NCBI GenBank assembly: GCA_002292285.1
Contig: DBBP01000001.1
Location: 1 to 41,727 of the forward strand
Length of the DNA stretch: 41,727 nucleotides
Origin: Proteobacteria bacterium UBA981
GTDB taxonomy: Bacteria; Pseudomonadota; Gammaproteobacteria; Ga0077536
Direction of reading: 5' to 3'
Part shown: one piece after another, positions 9,413 to 17,465 of the stretch
Layout: every line of letters begins with the position of its first letter
Numbering within the stretch: position 1 is the first letter of the stretch
Program-made: the position numbers and the translations under genes
Notes under the pieces: model-generated
The model's input: only the letters and a program-made list of their open reading frames with translations
Told to the model about the DNA's origin: nothing
The model's database searches: none

Positions 9413-11279
9413 TTCCGCCCCGATGACCGTGCCTGCATCTCCCGCCGGCCGCGTTATTCGTGCGCAATTTGGTGATACGCCGCTATCGTTTGATAGTCAT
9501 GCCTTGCTTTCGCTGTATCTGGAAGGGAACTGCGAGGAAGTTTCAACCGAATTCATTCGCGTTTTACAGGTCTTGCAGACCCCGAATTTCGTGCGGTTGG
9601 ATGATGAGCAACTGCGTTTCGTCAACGAATTCCTGAAATTGTTCCTGCATATCTTTACGGAACCGGACTTCATCATTGCCGAGCAGCACGTCTTGAAGTT
9701 TCTAGCTGCAAACGAGGTGCTCGCGAATCTTCTGTATCTGTCAGATTTCAGCTCCAGCGACCAGTGGCTAACCCTGCTAGCCAGTCAGCAGCGTAATCTG
9801 GTACGCCTGTTAACACTCTATTCTTCGCGCAACGAACTGCAACTTAATGCGAGTGAACTATTCGGCCTGTCCGAGAAAGTGACGTCCCAGTGGTTCACTT
9901 TTGCAGTGAATGGGTGTTTTTCTTTTGGCACCGAACACTCGCTGGCGAATCATATAGCGCGAATTCGAGATCTTGACGCGCGCTACAGACCTATCAGTGT
10001 GAGCCATGCGTGCGGCTATCTCACTTGTTCATACGCCGGCATCGATAACGACGTCGATTACAAAACGAAATTTAACGCCGCTGCGCGCAAGGCGATGAAG
10101 ATCGCCACCGTGGACAATCAGCCCGATAAGGACAGCCTCGCCGTAGTTAGTGGTTTATGGTTTTCTGATCACGTTGTTTATCGCAACAATCTCGATTTGA
10201 TTGAATGGTTGAAGCGACGGTTTCGCCTCACCCTGATTTACCTGGAGTTCGATTTCGTCGGCCAACCTTCACGAAATTACGCGGGATTGGAAACCAGTGC
10301 GTTTGCTGATGTGCGCGTCGTGAGTCATCGGCAGACGTCACTTGAGATTGGGTCGATCATGCAGAATGATTTCGCTGCCGTGTTCTATACAGATATCGGC
10401 ATGGTGCCGCCGTCGATATTCTTGTCGAACGTGCGTATTGCGCCGGTCCAGATCACGGGTTACGGCCATCCTGTCAGTACGTTCGGTTCGGAAATCGATT
10501 ACTTCATCGGGGGGAGTGAAGTCGAGAGTCTCGATGCGCAAGATTATTATTCGGAAAAATTGGTTTTGGTGCCGGGGCTCGGGGTCAATTCAGCCCATGC
10601 ACGATTGTTGCGCGGTCGACAGGCATCAAATCTGAACCTCACGGCAGCGCCGTTGAATATGATGGCAGCATCAGAGATACGGATTGCCTGCTGCTGGGGA
10701 CAGCACAAAATTAATTACGACATGTTGCGGACTCTGGTGAAAATCGCGCAGGGCACTTCTCGCCCGGTACGTTTCATCATTCTGACCGCCGCGAAAGGTG
10801 ATTCGATGTCGTATCTGGCCACTGACCGCGAGATCCAGCAGGTACTTTCCGGGGTTCCGGTGGAGTTGCATACACTGCCGCTGGAACAATACCTCGCCAA
10901 GATCGACCAATGTTCGTTCGCCCTGGATGCGTTCCCGTTCGGCGGCTTTAATACGATTGCAGATGTATTAAGTTGCGGACAGCCAGTCGTCGCCTGGGAA
11001 GGACACCGTGCTTATAACCGCCTGGCTGCGGCTTTTCTTCGTCGTGTCGGTCTTCAGCAACTCATCGCAAGCGACGAGGCGAGTTATATCTCGCTGGCCA
11101 TCCGCCTTATTGAAGACCGCGACTTTTACCAGTCAATCGTACGACAAATTTCTCAGCTGGACGTCGCAGACGAATTCGAGCGCGCGTCTTCTGCTGCGGA
11201 TATCGGACGTGGCATTGAATACGTCATCGACCATCACGATGAAATTTCCGGCGCCCAGGGGCCCATCCAAATCAGCTAG
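9390..11279 (+). CDS. HMW1C-like GT41 protein glycosyltransferase
   Basis: 629 residues, close to HMW1C enzymes (about 620). The first ~220 residues are alpha-helical without clear TPRs, as in HMW1C. The C-terminal GT-B half matches the OGT/SPINDLY/HMW1C family: WFSDHVVYR (H261), NVRIAPVQITGYGHP (H360), YSEKLVLVPG, GQHKINYDML (K440) and FALDAFPFGGFNTIADVL (N521, D525). From memory of HMW1C work, Lys, Asn and Asp at these positions bind the UDP-sugar. HMW1C enzymes are cytoplasmic and put glucose on Asn in N-x-S/T of adhesins; O-GlcNAc-transferase-like activity is the alternative. The start at ATG 9390 overlaps the methyltransferase gene; ATG 9423 is another possible start. The target is unknown; the giant beta-repeat protein 5 kb upstream is a candidate. 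Confidence 0.82.
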   Translation: MTTHSLDDSAPMTVPASPAGRVIRAQFGDTPLSFDSHALLSLYLEGNCEEVSTEFIRVLQVLQTPNFVRLDDEQLRFVNEFLKLFLHIFTEPDFIIAEQHVLKFLAANEVLANLLYLSDFSSSDQWLTLLASQQRNLVRLLTLYSSRNELQLNASELFGLSEKVTSQWFTFAVNGCFSFGTEHSLANHIARIRDLDARYRPISVSHACGYLTCSYAGIDNDVDYKTKFNAAARKAMKIATVDNQPDKDSLAVVSGLWFSDHVVYRNNLDLIEWLKRRFRLTLIYLEFDFVGQPSRNYAGLETSAFADVRVVSHRQTSLEIGSIMQNDFAAVFYTDIGMVPPSIFLSNVRIAPVQITGYGHPVSTFGSEIDYFIGGSEVESLDAQDYYSEKLVLVPGLGVNSAHARLLRGRQASNLNLTAAPLNMMAASEIRIACCWGQHKINYDMLRTLVKIAQGTSRPVRFIILTAAKGDSMSYLATDREIQQVLSGVPVELHTLPLEQYLAKIDQCSFALDAFPFGGFNTIADVLSCGQPVVAWEGHRAYNRLAAAFLRRVGLQQLIASDEASYISLAIRLIEDRDFYQSIVRQISQLDVADEFERASSAADIGRGIEYVIDHHDEISGAQGPIQIS

Positions 11280-11295
11280 AGTTCGCTCAGCACGA

Positions 11296-12942
11296 TCAAA
11301 GTGAGCCCATTGCCTCGGACTGCGCGCGCAGTTTGAACTTCTGAATTTTCCCTGTTGCGGTCTTTGGCAGCTCCGTAAAAACGATCGTTTTCGGTGCTTT
11401 AAAGCGCGCCAGCTTATCCCGGCAATATGCGATCACATCCTCCTCGGTAACGGCTCCGGCGTCGGCTTTAAGCGTGACAAATGCGCACGGTGTTTCGCCC
11501 CACTTGTCATCAGGGCGGGCAACGACGGCGGCTTCGAGAATATCGGGATGCTTGTATAAGGTTTCCTCTACTTCGATCGAGGATATATTTTCTCCGCCGG
11601 AAATGATGATGTCCTTGGAGCGATCTTTAATCTGCAGATAACCGTCCGCGTGCATCACCGCCAGGTCGCCGGAGTGAAAATAGCCGCCGCTGAATGCCTC
11701 CTCGGTCGCCTTTTTATTCTTCAGATATCCACGCATCACCACATTGCCTTTGAACATGATCTCACCCATGGTCTCGCCGTCGCGCGGCACCGGTTGCATG
11801 GTGTCGGGGTCTAGAACGTCAAGATCTTCAAGCACGTGGTAGCGCACGCCCTGGCGAATGAGCTTCTCCGCATAAGCGTCTTCGTCGAGCCCCTGCCAGT
11901 CGTCTTGGGGTGCGTTAAACACGGCAGGTCCATAGGTCTCAGTGAGGCCGTAGGTATGTGTGATTCGAAATCCGGCTTTCTCGGTCGCCTTCAGGACGGC
12001 CGCGGGTGGCGCAGCACCTGCGGTCATCACCTCAACAGTATGCGGCAGGGGTTGCTTCTCGTCGGCCGCCGCGTTGACGATAAAGTTAAGCACAATGGGT
12101 GCGCCGCAAAAGTGTGTGACCTTATGGTCGGCGATGGCGTCGTAAATGTTCTTCGCTGCAACACGACGCAGGCAGACATTGGTTCCGCCGAGCGCGGCGA
12201 TGGTCCAAGGGAACGTCCAGCCGCAGCAATGGAACATCGGCAGGGTCCACAAGTAGACCGGATGGTGGTTCATGTTCCAGGCGAGTCCGCAGCCGACGGC
12301 ATTGAGATACGCGCCTCGATGGTGGTAGACGACACCTTTGGGATTTCCGGTCGTGCCCGAGGTGTAACATAGTGCCAGCGCATCCCATTCGCTGGCGGGT
12401 AAGGTCCATGGAAATTCTGGGTCGCCAGCAGCGATGAACTCTTCATATTCGATGTCACCAAGACGGTCGTGACAGGGCGCATCAACGTCAGCTATGTCAA
12501 TCACCAGTGGCTTGACAGAGCATTTCGCGAGCGCTTCACGCACGGTCGGGGCGAATTCCGTATCCGTCATCACGACCTTCGCTTCGCCGTGATCAAGAAT
12601 GAAGGCGATGGCCTCGGCGTCAAGACGGATATTGATCGGGTTAATGACCGCGCCGGCAGCTGCGATACCGAACAATCCTTCATAGAAAGCTGGAATATTG
12701 GTAGCAATGACAGCGACTGTATCGCCGCGTCCAATGCCGCGCTGGCTCAGCGCAGAGGCTAGTTGCCGGCAGCGTGTGAATGTTTCCATCCATGTGAAGC
12801 GACGCTCGCCGTGAACGACTGCGAGTCGGTCCGGGTAGACCGCGGCGGAGCGTTGCAACCAGCTTATGGGTGACTGAGGGGTGTAGTTTGCCGCTACTTG
12901 ATCGAGATCGCGCTCGTACTGATTTAAAGCGGGATTGTTCAT
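11296..12942 (-). CDS. Acyl-CoA synthetase (AMP-dependent fatty-acid/organic-acid CoA ligase)
   Basis: 548 residues. ANL-superfamily enzyme that activates a carboxylic acid via an acyl-adenylate to its CoA thioester. Visible motifs: LCYTSGTTGNPKGVVYHHRG (A3 P-loop), ITHTYGLTETYGP (A5), GYFHSGDLAVMHADGYLQIKDRSKDII (A7/A8) and LPKTATGKIQKFKLR near the C-terminus, which holds the adenylation Lys of A10. Overall style is that of medium/long-chain ligases and of DmdB-type methylmercaptopropionate-CoA ligases; the exact acid cannot be told. A GAGGA ribosome site precedes the ATG. It lies 89 bases downstream of an enoyl-CoA hydratase on the same strand, which points to a small acyl-CoA catabolic operon. 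It converges with the GT41 gene, 16 bases away. Confidence 0.93.
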   Translation of the reverse strand: MNNPALNQYERDLDQVAANYTPQSPISWLQRSAAVYPDRLAVVHGERRFTWMETFTRCRQLASALSQRGIGRGDTVAVIATNIPAFYEGLFGIAAAGAVINPINIRLDAEAIAFILDHGEAKVVMTDTEFAPTVREALAKCSVKPLVIDIADVDAPCHDRLGDIEYEEFIAAGDPEFPWTLPASEWDALALCYTSGTTGNPKGVVYHHRGAYLNAVGCGLAWNMNHHPVYLWTLPMFHCCGWTFPWTIAALGGTNVCLRRVAAKNIYDAIADHKVTHFCGAPIVLNFIVNAAADEKQPLPHTVEVMTAGAAPPAAVLKATEKAGFRITHTYGLTETYGPAVFNAPQDDWQGLDEDAYAEKLIRQGVRYHVLEDLDVLDPDTMQPVPRDGETMGEIMFKGNVVMRGYLKNKKATEEAFSGGYFHSGDLAVMHADGYLQIKDRSKDIIISGGENISSIEVEETLYKHPDILEAAVVARPDDKWGETPCAFVTLKADAGAVTEEDVIAYCRDKLARFKAPKTIVFTELPKTATGKIQKFKLRAQSEAMGSL

Positions 12943-13031
12943 TGGGGAGTCGTCCTCATTGCAACTGGTTCGTTGAGTTGATGGTGATGCGCCGGCGGCG
13001 CCACCTGGAGAGCGCGCAAGGTCGCAGGCGC

Positions 13032-13835
13032 TTAACGGTCCTTCCAGACTGGTGCACGCTTCTCGATAAAGGCGCTCAGGCCTTCCTGACCATCTTCGGT
13101 CAATAGGTTGCAGACCAGATCTTCAGATGTGCCGCGATAAGCTGCGTCGAGCGGCTGTGAAACCTGGCGATAGTAGGACGCCTTACCCAAACGCACTGCG
13201 ACTTGCGATTTTGCAGCGATTTTCGCGGCCAGCTCATGCGTGGACGCGTTCAGTTCGGCATCGTCAACGACATGATTGACCAGGCCGATTTCGGCGGCCC
13301 GTTCGGCGCTGATGAAATCACCGGTCAGAAGCATTTCGATCGCATGTTTTCGCGAAACCACCCGACTTAACGCCACCGAGGGTGTCGCACAATACAGTCC
13401 ATTGGCGATGCCATTGGTGGCAAACCTCGCACTCCTACCCGCAATCGCGAGGTCGCACGTTGCGACAAGCTGGCATCCGGCGGCGGTGGCGATGCCCTGC
13501 ACTTCGGCGATAACCGGTTGCGGCAGCGCGATGATGGTTTGCATCATCTTCGCGCACTCAGCGAACAGCATCCGGTAGTAAGCCTCGTCCCGGTTGCTAT
13601 CCATGTCTTTCAGGTCGTGGCCTGTGCAGAACGCTTTGCCGCTGGAAGCCAGTATCACGACTCGGGCAGCCTCGTTGCCGGCTAACCCTTCCAATTCGTT
13701 CTGGAGCTGCGCTAACACTGCGAGCGTCAGGGTGTTGTAGCGCTGGGGACGATTCAAGGTGAGCGTCGCAATGCCGTCCGCCAGCATTAGCGTGACGTCA
13801 TTTTCAGCGTCTGATTGCAGATCCGCCTGGGACAT
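13032..13835 (-). CDS. Enoyl-CoA hydratase/isomerase family protein
   Basis: 267 residues, crotonase fold. Evidence: DGIATLTLNRPQRYNTL at the N-terminus, GKAFCTGHDLKDM (oxyanion-hole segment), and PVIAEVQGIATAAGCQLVATCDLAIA as the second oxyanion-hole segment. The pattern FCTGHDLK and the lack of a clear second catalytic Glu resemble the ECHDC3-like subgroup, so the reaction may not be classical hydration. A strong GGAGG ribosome site at about 13840-13845 (minus strand) supports the chosen ATG. Likely first gene of an operon with the acyl-CoA synthetase downstream. Divergent from ada. Confidence 0.92.
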   Translation of the reverse strand: MSQADLQSDAENDVTLMLADGIATLTLNRPQRYNTLTLAVLAQLQNELEGLAGNEAARVVILASSGKAFCTGHDLKDMDSNRDEAYYRMLFAECAKMMQTIIALPQPVIAEVQGIATAAGCQLVATCDLAIAGRSARFATNGIANGLYCATPSVALSRVVSRKHAIEMLLTGDFISAERAAEIGLVNHVVDDAELNASTHELAAKIAAKSQVAVRLGKASYYRQVSQPLDAAYRGTSEDLVCNLLTEDGQEGLSAFIEKRAPVWKDR

Positions 13836-13936
13836 GAAAACCTCCGAAATTAGGACGATGCGTTATTGTCGAGCGCCGCCTCTGAGGGTGCAAGGCCTGG
13901 CCGCGCTACTCTCTCTGGTGGGTTTCCGGAAAATCG

Positions 13937-13951
13937 AATTACAGCGCAAGA
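13937..13951 (+). promoter_or_regulatory. Candidate Ada-binding site (Ada box) ahead of ada
   Basis: AATTACAGCGCAAGA matches the E. coli ada-promoter element (AAAGCGCA core) with one difference, and also matches its AATT and AGA flanks. It lies about 80 bases ahead of the ada start, in the divergent gap, as expected for autoregulation by methylated Ada. A -10 is only weakly suggested (CACACT at 13981-13986). Confidence 0.5.
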
Positions 13952-14032
13952 ATCGGGCTGCCAGGGCGCGGAGAATTGGGCACACTGACCTCATCAGAAC
14001 AAGCGCTTGAGCAGCGCCGAAGGAGGAGTACG

Positions 14033-15112
14033 ATGGAGCTTAAGATGCCAAAATCGAGCCGCCAGGACCGTCATTTACAAGCCGATGCCGCGCGTTGGGT
14101 CGCCGTTTGTGAGCGGCATGATGACGATACATTTTATTATGCCGTTGTTACCACCGGGATATTTTGCCGCCCCGTTTGCTCCTCCAGACAGCCGCGGCGC
14201 GAGAACGTGACCTTTCATGATTCCGTCGAGTCCGCCACTGCGGCCGGCTATCGGGCCTGCAAGCGTTGCCGCCCCGATGAACCAGCGGTGCACACGACTC
14301 AGCAGGTTCTGATCGCCGGTATTTGTCGGCACATCGAGGCCTCAGAGTCCATTCCCGATCTTGATTCTCTGGCGGCGCAGGCCGGTCTAAGCCGCTTTCA
14401 CTTTCATCGCTTGTTCAAGTCCATTGTCGGGCTCACGCCACGTGCCTACGCGGTTGCCGCGCGAGCGCAACGCATGCAAACAGCGCTGCGAGAAGAAGAG
14501 CGGGTCACAGATGCGATTTATCGCGCCGGGTTCGGGTCGCAGGCCAGGTTTTACGCAAACTCGAGCGCGACTCTGGGCATGACGCCTGGTGAATTTCGAG
14601 CCGGCGGCGCCGGTCAAACGATTCGATTCGCGCTCGGTGAGTGTGCCCTGGGGACCATTCTGGTCGCAGCGACCGAGCGCGGTCTGTGTTCAATCGCCCT
14701 CGGCGACGACCCGGAAAGCCTATTGCACGAGCTCCAGGATCGGTTTCGCGCGGCAGAGTTAATCGGTGGCGACCACGACTTCGAGCGTACCGTAGCGCAG
14801 GTTGTAGCGCTGGTCGAAGCACCAACAGTAGCCCACGACCTACCACTGGACATGCAGGGCACTGCTTTTCAACAACGGGTTTGGGCGGCCCTCGTTCGTA
14901 TACCGCCGGGCGAAACGGCCACTTATACCGAGGTGGCGCAAGCGATCGGCGCACCGAAGTCCGCCCGCGCGGTCGCTCGCGCGTGCGCCGCCAATCAGCT
15001 CGCCGTCGCCATTCCATGCCATCGTGTGATACGTAGCGATGGCAGCTTATCCGGCTATCGTTGGGGTGTTGAACGCAAGCGCGCGCTACTCGAATCTGAA
15101 AGAGGGGCCTAG
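14033..15112 (+). CDS. ada: Bifunctional DNA repair methyltransferase / transcriptional activator Ada
   Basis: 359 residues from the ATG preceded by an excellent AAGGAGGAG ribosome site at 14019-14027; a longer frame upstream has no such site. Three domains are visible. First, the N-Ada zinc domain with GIFCRPVC (C45, C49) and ACKRC (C76, C79); C45 should accept methyl groups from phosphotriesters. Second, an AraC-type helix-turn-helix region, about residues 90-190 (LSRFHFHRLFKSIVGLTP). Third, an O6-alkylguanine-DNA methyltransferase domain with IPCHRVI, active Cys near 329. All key Cys are present, so repair and methyl-switch activation should both work. The 2OG-Fe(II) oxygenase gene overlaps its stop by one base, giving an adaptive-response operon. 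Confidence 0.96.
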   Translation: MELKMPKSSRQDRHLQADAARWVAVCERHDDDTFYYAVVTTGIFCRPVCSSRQPRRENVTFHDSVESATAAGYRACKRCRPDEPAVHTTQQVLIAGICRHIEASESIPDLDSLAAQAGLSRFHFHRLFKSIVGLTPRAYAVAARAQRMQTALREEERVTDAIYRAGFGSQARFYANSSATLGMTPGEFRAGGAGQTIRFALGECALGTILVAATERGLCSIALGDDPESLLHELQDRFRAAELIGGDHDFERTVAQVVALVEAPTVAHDLPLDMQGTAFQQRVWAALVRIPPGETATYTEVAQAIGAPKSARAVARACAANQLAVAIPCHRVIRSDGSLSGYRWGVERKRALLESERGA

Positions 15113-15822
15113 TGAACACCACGGCCGAGCGGATAGCGGAACTTGATTTCGCAGCACTTGGCGCCGCGCTTGATGACCACGGCTACGCTCGTATGCCGAG
15201 GCTTCTTAATGCCGATCAATGCGTGGCACTACGTGACGATTTCGAGCGCGACGAACTTTATCGCAGCACTATCGACATGGCGCGCTATAACTTTGGCCGC
15301 GGCCGCTACCGCTATTTCAGTAATCCCTTACCGCCTTTGATCGCGACCTTGCGAGGCACGCTTTACCCGGGGCTGGCAGAGATTGCTAATCGTTGGCAAC
15401 TGGCTCTCGGTATAGACAAACATTTCCCTGCGACCCATGCCGAGTATCTCGAGTACTGTTGCGCCGCGGGGCAACAACGGCCGACGCCGTTGCTGTTGCG
15501 TTACGGACCGGGAGATTTCAATTGTCTGCATCAGGACGTCTACGGCGAGGAGCTCTTTCCGTTGCAAGTAGCGGTGTTGTTGTCGATGCCGGGTAAAGAT
15601 TTCGACGGCGGCGAATTCGTCGTCACGGAACAACGCCCACGAATGCAATCGCGCGTTGAAGTTGTTCCCCTATGCCAGGGCGATGCCGTCGTGTTTCCTG
15701 TCGCGCAACGCCCGCAGCGCGGTGCGCGCGGTTTCTATCGCGTCAACATGCGTCATGGCGTGAGCCGTCTGCATGAGGGTGAGCGTACGACCCTGGGAAT
15801 TATTTTTCATGACGCAACTTAA
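15112..15822 (+). CDS. 2OG-Fe(II) oxygenase family protein
   Basis: 236 residues, GTG start overlapping the ada stop by one base, with AGAGGGG just upstream. It has the double-stranded beta-helix iron site: His and Asp in CLHQDVYG, and a distal His in NMRHGVS near the C-terminus, followed by a 2-oxoglutarate-binding Arg candidate in GERTTLGIIFHD. Families of this type oxidise organic substrates with O2 and 2-oxoglutarate. It is not a standard AlkB by sequence pattern, but the tight coupling to ada suggests a role in the response to alkylation damage. Substrate unknown. Confidence 0.88.
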   Translation: MNTTAERIAELDFAALGAALDDHGYARMPRLLNADQCVALRDDFERDELYRSTIDMARYNFGRGRYRYFSNPLPPLIATLRGTLYPGLAEIANRWQLALGIDKHFPATHAEYLEYCCAAGQQRPTPLLLRYGPGDFNCLHQDVYGEELFPLQVAVLLSMPGKDFDGGEFVVTEQRPRMQSRVEVVPLCQGDAVVFPVAQRPQRGARGFYRVNMRHGVSRLHEGERTTLGIIFHDAT

Positions 15823-16066
15823 GGCTGAGTGTGAAGTGGTCGCTTCGGGCCGAGACGGTTGCAACGAATTTCGCCGCCGTTGCGGGCGACGGCACGCCTA
15901 AGGGTTGTTCGTTAGACAAACTTGCCGACGGACCCTGAGTCTCTGCGGCACATTCCGCGATATTCAAATCTGTGGGCTGTTTCGTAGTTATCCGACCAGC
16001 TTGGACGTACGCTCCTCCTATCGATACACCGGTAGGGCCGCCTGCTTGGCCAGCATAGACGAGATA

Positions 16067-16903
16067 ATGATTTTAGCGCGCCGCGCATTTTGGCCTGGCG
16101 CCGCGCTCAGTGTGCTGCTGTTATCCGCCGTTTCGGCGTCTGCAGCGAGTCTGACAGTCGTCAATCCGGGCTTCGAAGATATCAGCGGAGAAATCGTGCA
16201 GGCCCCATTTACGTTCGGACCGCTCAACGGCTGGGACTTGTATGACCCGGATACGATTACTGCCGGCGGGGCCGGTGGCACTTACTACATTGGTACGCTC
16301 ACACCGACGGAGCCCGATCCGATTGGCGCGCCCGGCGTTTATTCGTATTTTCCCGGTGGCGGAGCCGAGGGCCAGCGGGTTGGTATTGCATTCAATTTTT
16401 TCGGCAGCGGCGGCGGCGGTGAATATGGTTTCGTACAAACGCTTGCCGACACTGTGCAGGCCAACACGGAATACACCTTGCAAGTGGAGATCGGCAATAT
16501 TGCGAGCGGACTCGGCTTTAACCTGGATGGTTTCCCTGGTTACCGGGTCGACTTGCTGGCGATTGATACTTTGAACGGCAACGCGGTAACTATTCTTGAA
16601 CAAGACATTAATACACTCGGCCAGCCCGCTAACCTCATTCCCGAGGGCGAATTCCGTACCAGCTCCTTAACCTACATTACCGGAGCCGCGCCAACAGAGA
16701 TTAATCAGAATCTCGCGATTCGGCTAGTTAATCTGAATGTCATCGACCCGGCTTTTCCGTTAGCTGATCTCGAAGTTGATTTTGACGACGTCCGACTTGA
16801 CGCCGTAGTCGTGCCGTTGCCGCCTATGCTGCCACTGATCGCTTTGATGGTCGTCACCTTGGTGGTTCCGCGCCGCACGGCGAAAATCATTGCGCGCCGC
16901 TGA
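16067..16903 (+). CDS. Secreted protein with VPLPP/PEP-CTERM-type C-terminal sorting tail
   Basis: 278 residues from ATG 16067, chosen because it directly begins a signal peptide (MILARRAFWPGAALSVLLLSAVSASA). The mature part opens with LTVVNPGFEDIS, a motif common at the start of PEP-CTERM proteins with a jelly-roll-like domain, and contains FVQTLADTVQANTEYTLQVEIG. The C-terminus has the tripartite sorting signal: VVPLPP, a hydrophobic stretch, then an Arg/Lys-rich end (PRRTAKIIARR). Such proteins are processed by exosortase and linked to the envelope or exopolysaccharide. No exosortase is in the window. Stand-alone gene; function unknown. Confidence 0.8.
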   Translation: MILARRAFWPGAALSVLLLSAVSASAASLTVVNPGFEDISGEIVQAPFTFGPLNGWDLYDPDTITAGGAGGTYYIGTLTPTEPDPIGAPGVYSYFPGGGAEGQRVGIAFNFFGSGGGGEYGFVQTLADTVQANTEYTLQVEIGNIASGLGFNLDGFPGYRVDLLAIDTLNGNAVTILEQDINTLGQPANLIPEGEFRTSSLTYITGAAPTEINQNLAIRLVNLNVIDPAFPLADLEVDFDDVRLDAVVVPLPPMLPLIALMVVTLVVPRRTAKIIARR

Positions 16904-17465
16904 GGGTCCCGGTTCGATCTGCGACTAGCTTACCCTGAGTGACTTCCCCCCGGATCCCGTAAACAGCTTCTTCGAGCATTGTGCGGCGTACCCGGTACGA
17001 CGAAAGGGGAAACCGTTGTCTCGCACGACTACGTGGCAGATTTGGATACAGTATTCCCGCGTCCTCTCAGGGGCCAACCCGAAGCCGACCTCTACGCCAT
17101 CGTTCTAACGAACTTCGCTTTCAAATCGCGTCTCGGTTAAACAGTCCTCGACGGTCTCTCCGATATCCCCTAATGGACCTTCCCAACTAAGCGGCGAACT
17201 TTCAAACCGTGGCGGTTATGCGATACCGACGGCGCACTATCGCCCGGCAGAATGGCGCTTCGTGTCTCGCCGCAAATTCTTACAGTTTTTGATCCAAATC
17301 ATAAACAACATTTTCGCCCGTCTTATACTCAGACCCCTTCCTGTTCGTCGAAGTAATGGAGGCTTAGCTGTATCAGAACGCCAGCGACCGATTACACAAG
17401 GCCAGGCCTGACAGCACTGCCCGCGAACGTTATAAACACGTGCAAAGACGCAGAAAGTAACCACA
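16904..17465. other. Intergenic region with the ppk2 promoter
   Basis: About 560 bases without a convincing gene; short frames here lack family features. Its second half holds the FNR-type promoter described separately and an about 130-base leader to ppk2. Nothing recognisable is seen in the first 380 bases. Confidence 0.6.
17289..17329 (+). promoter_or_regulatory. FNR/CRP-family class II promoter for ppk2
   Basis: TTGATCCAAATCAT at 17289-17302 matches the FNR consensus TTGAT-N4-ATCAA at nine of ten positions. A good -10 (TATACT) lies at 17324-17329. The centre-to-centre distance is 31 bases, within one base of that for an activator centred at -41.5. Predicted start of transcription near 17336. 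FNR, or an NO-sensing relative such as Dnr/NnrR, could bind here. Confidence 0.65.

Noticed and set aside
11836..12372. 178-residue plus-strand frame within the acyl-CoA synthetase
   Set aside because: It is antisense to a gene with full conserved motifs and shows no family signature of its own.
16981..17190. 69-residue frame upstream of ppk2
   Set aside because: Arg-rich random-looking sequence, no ribosome site, and it lies ahead of the predicted promoter.
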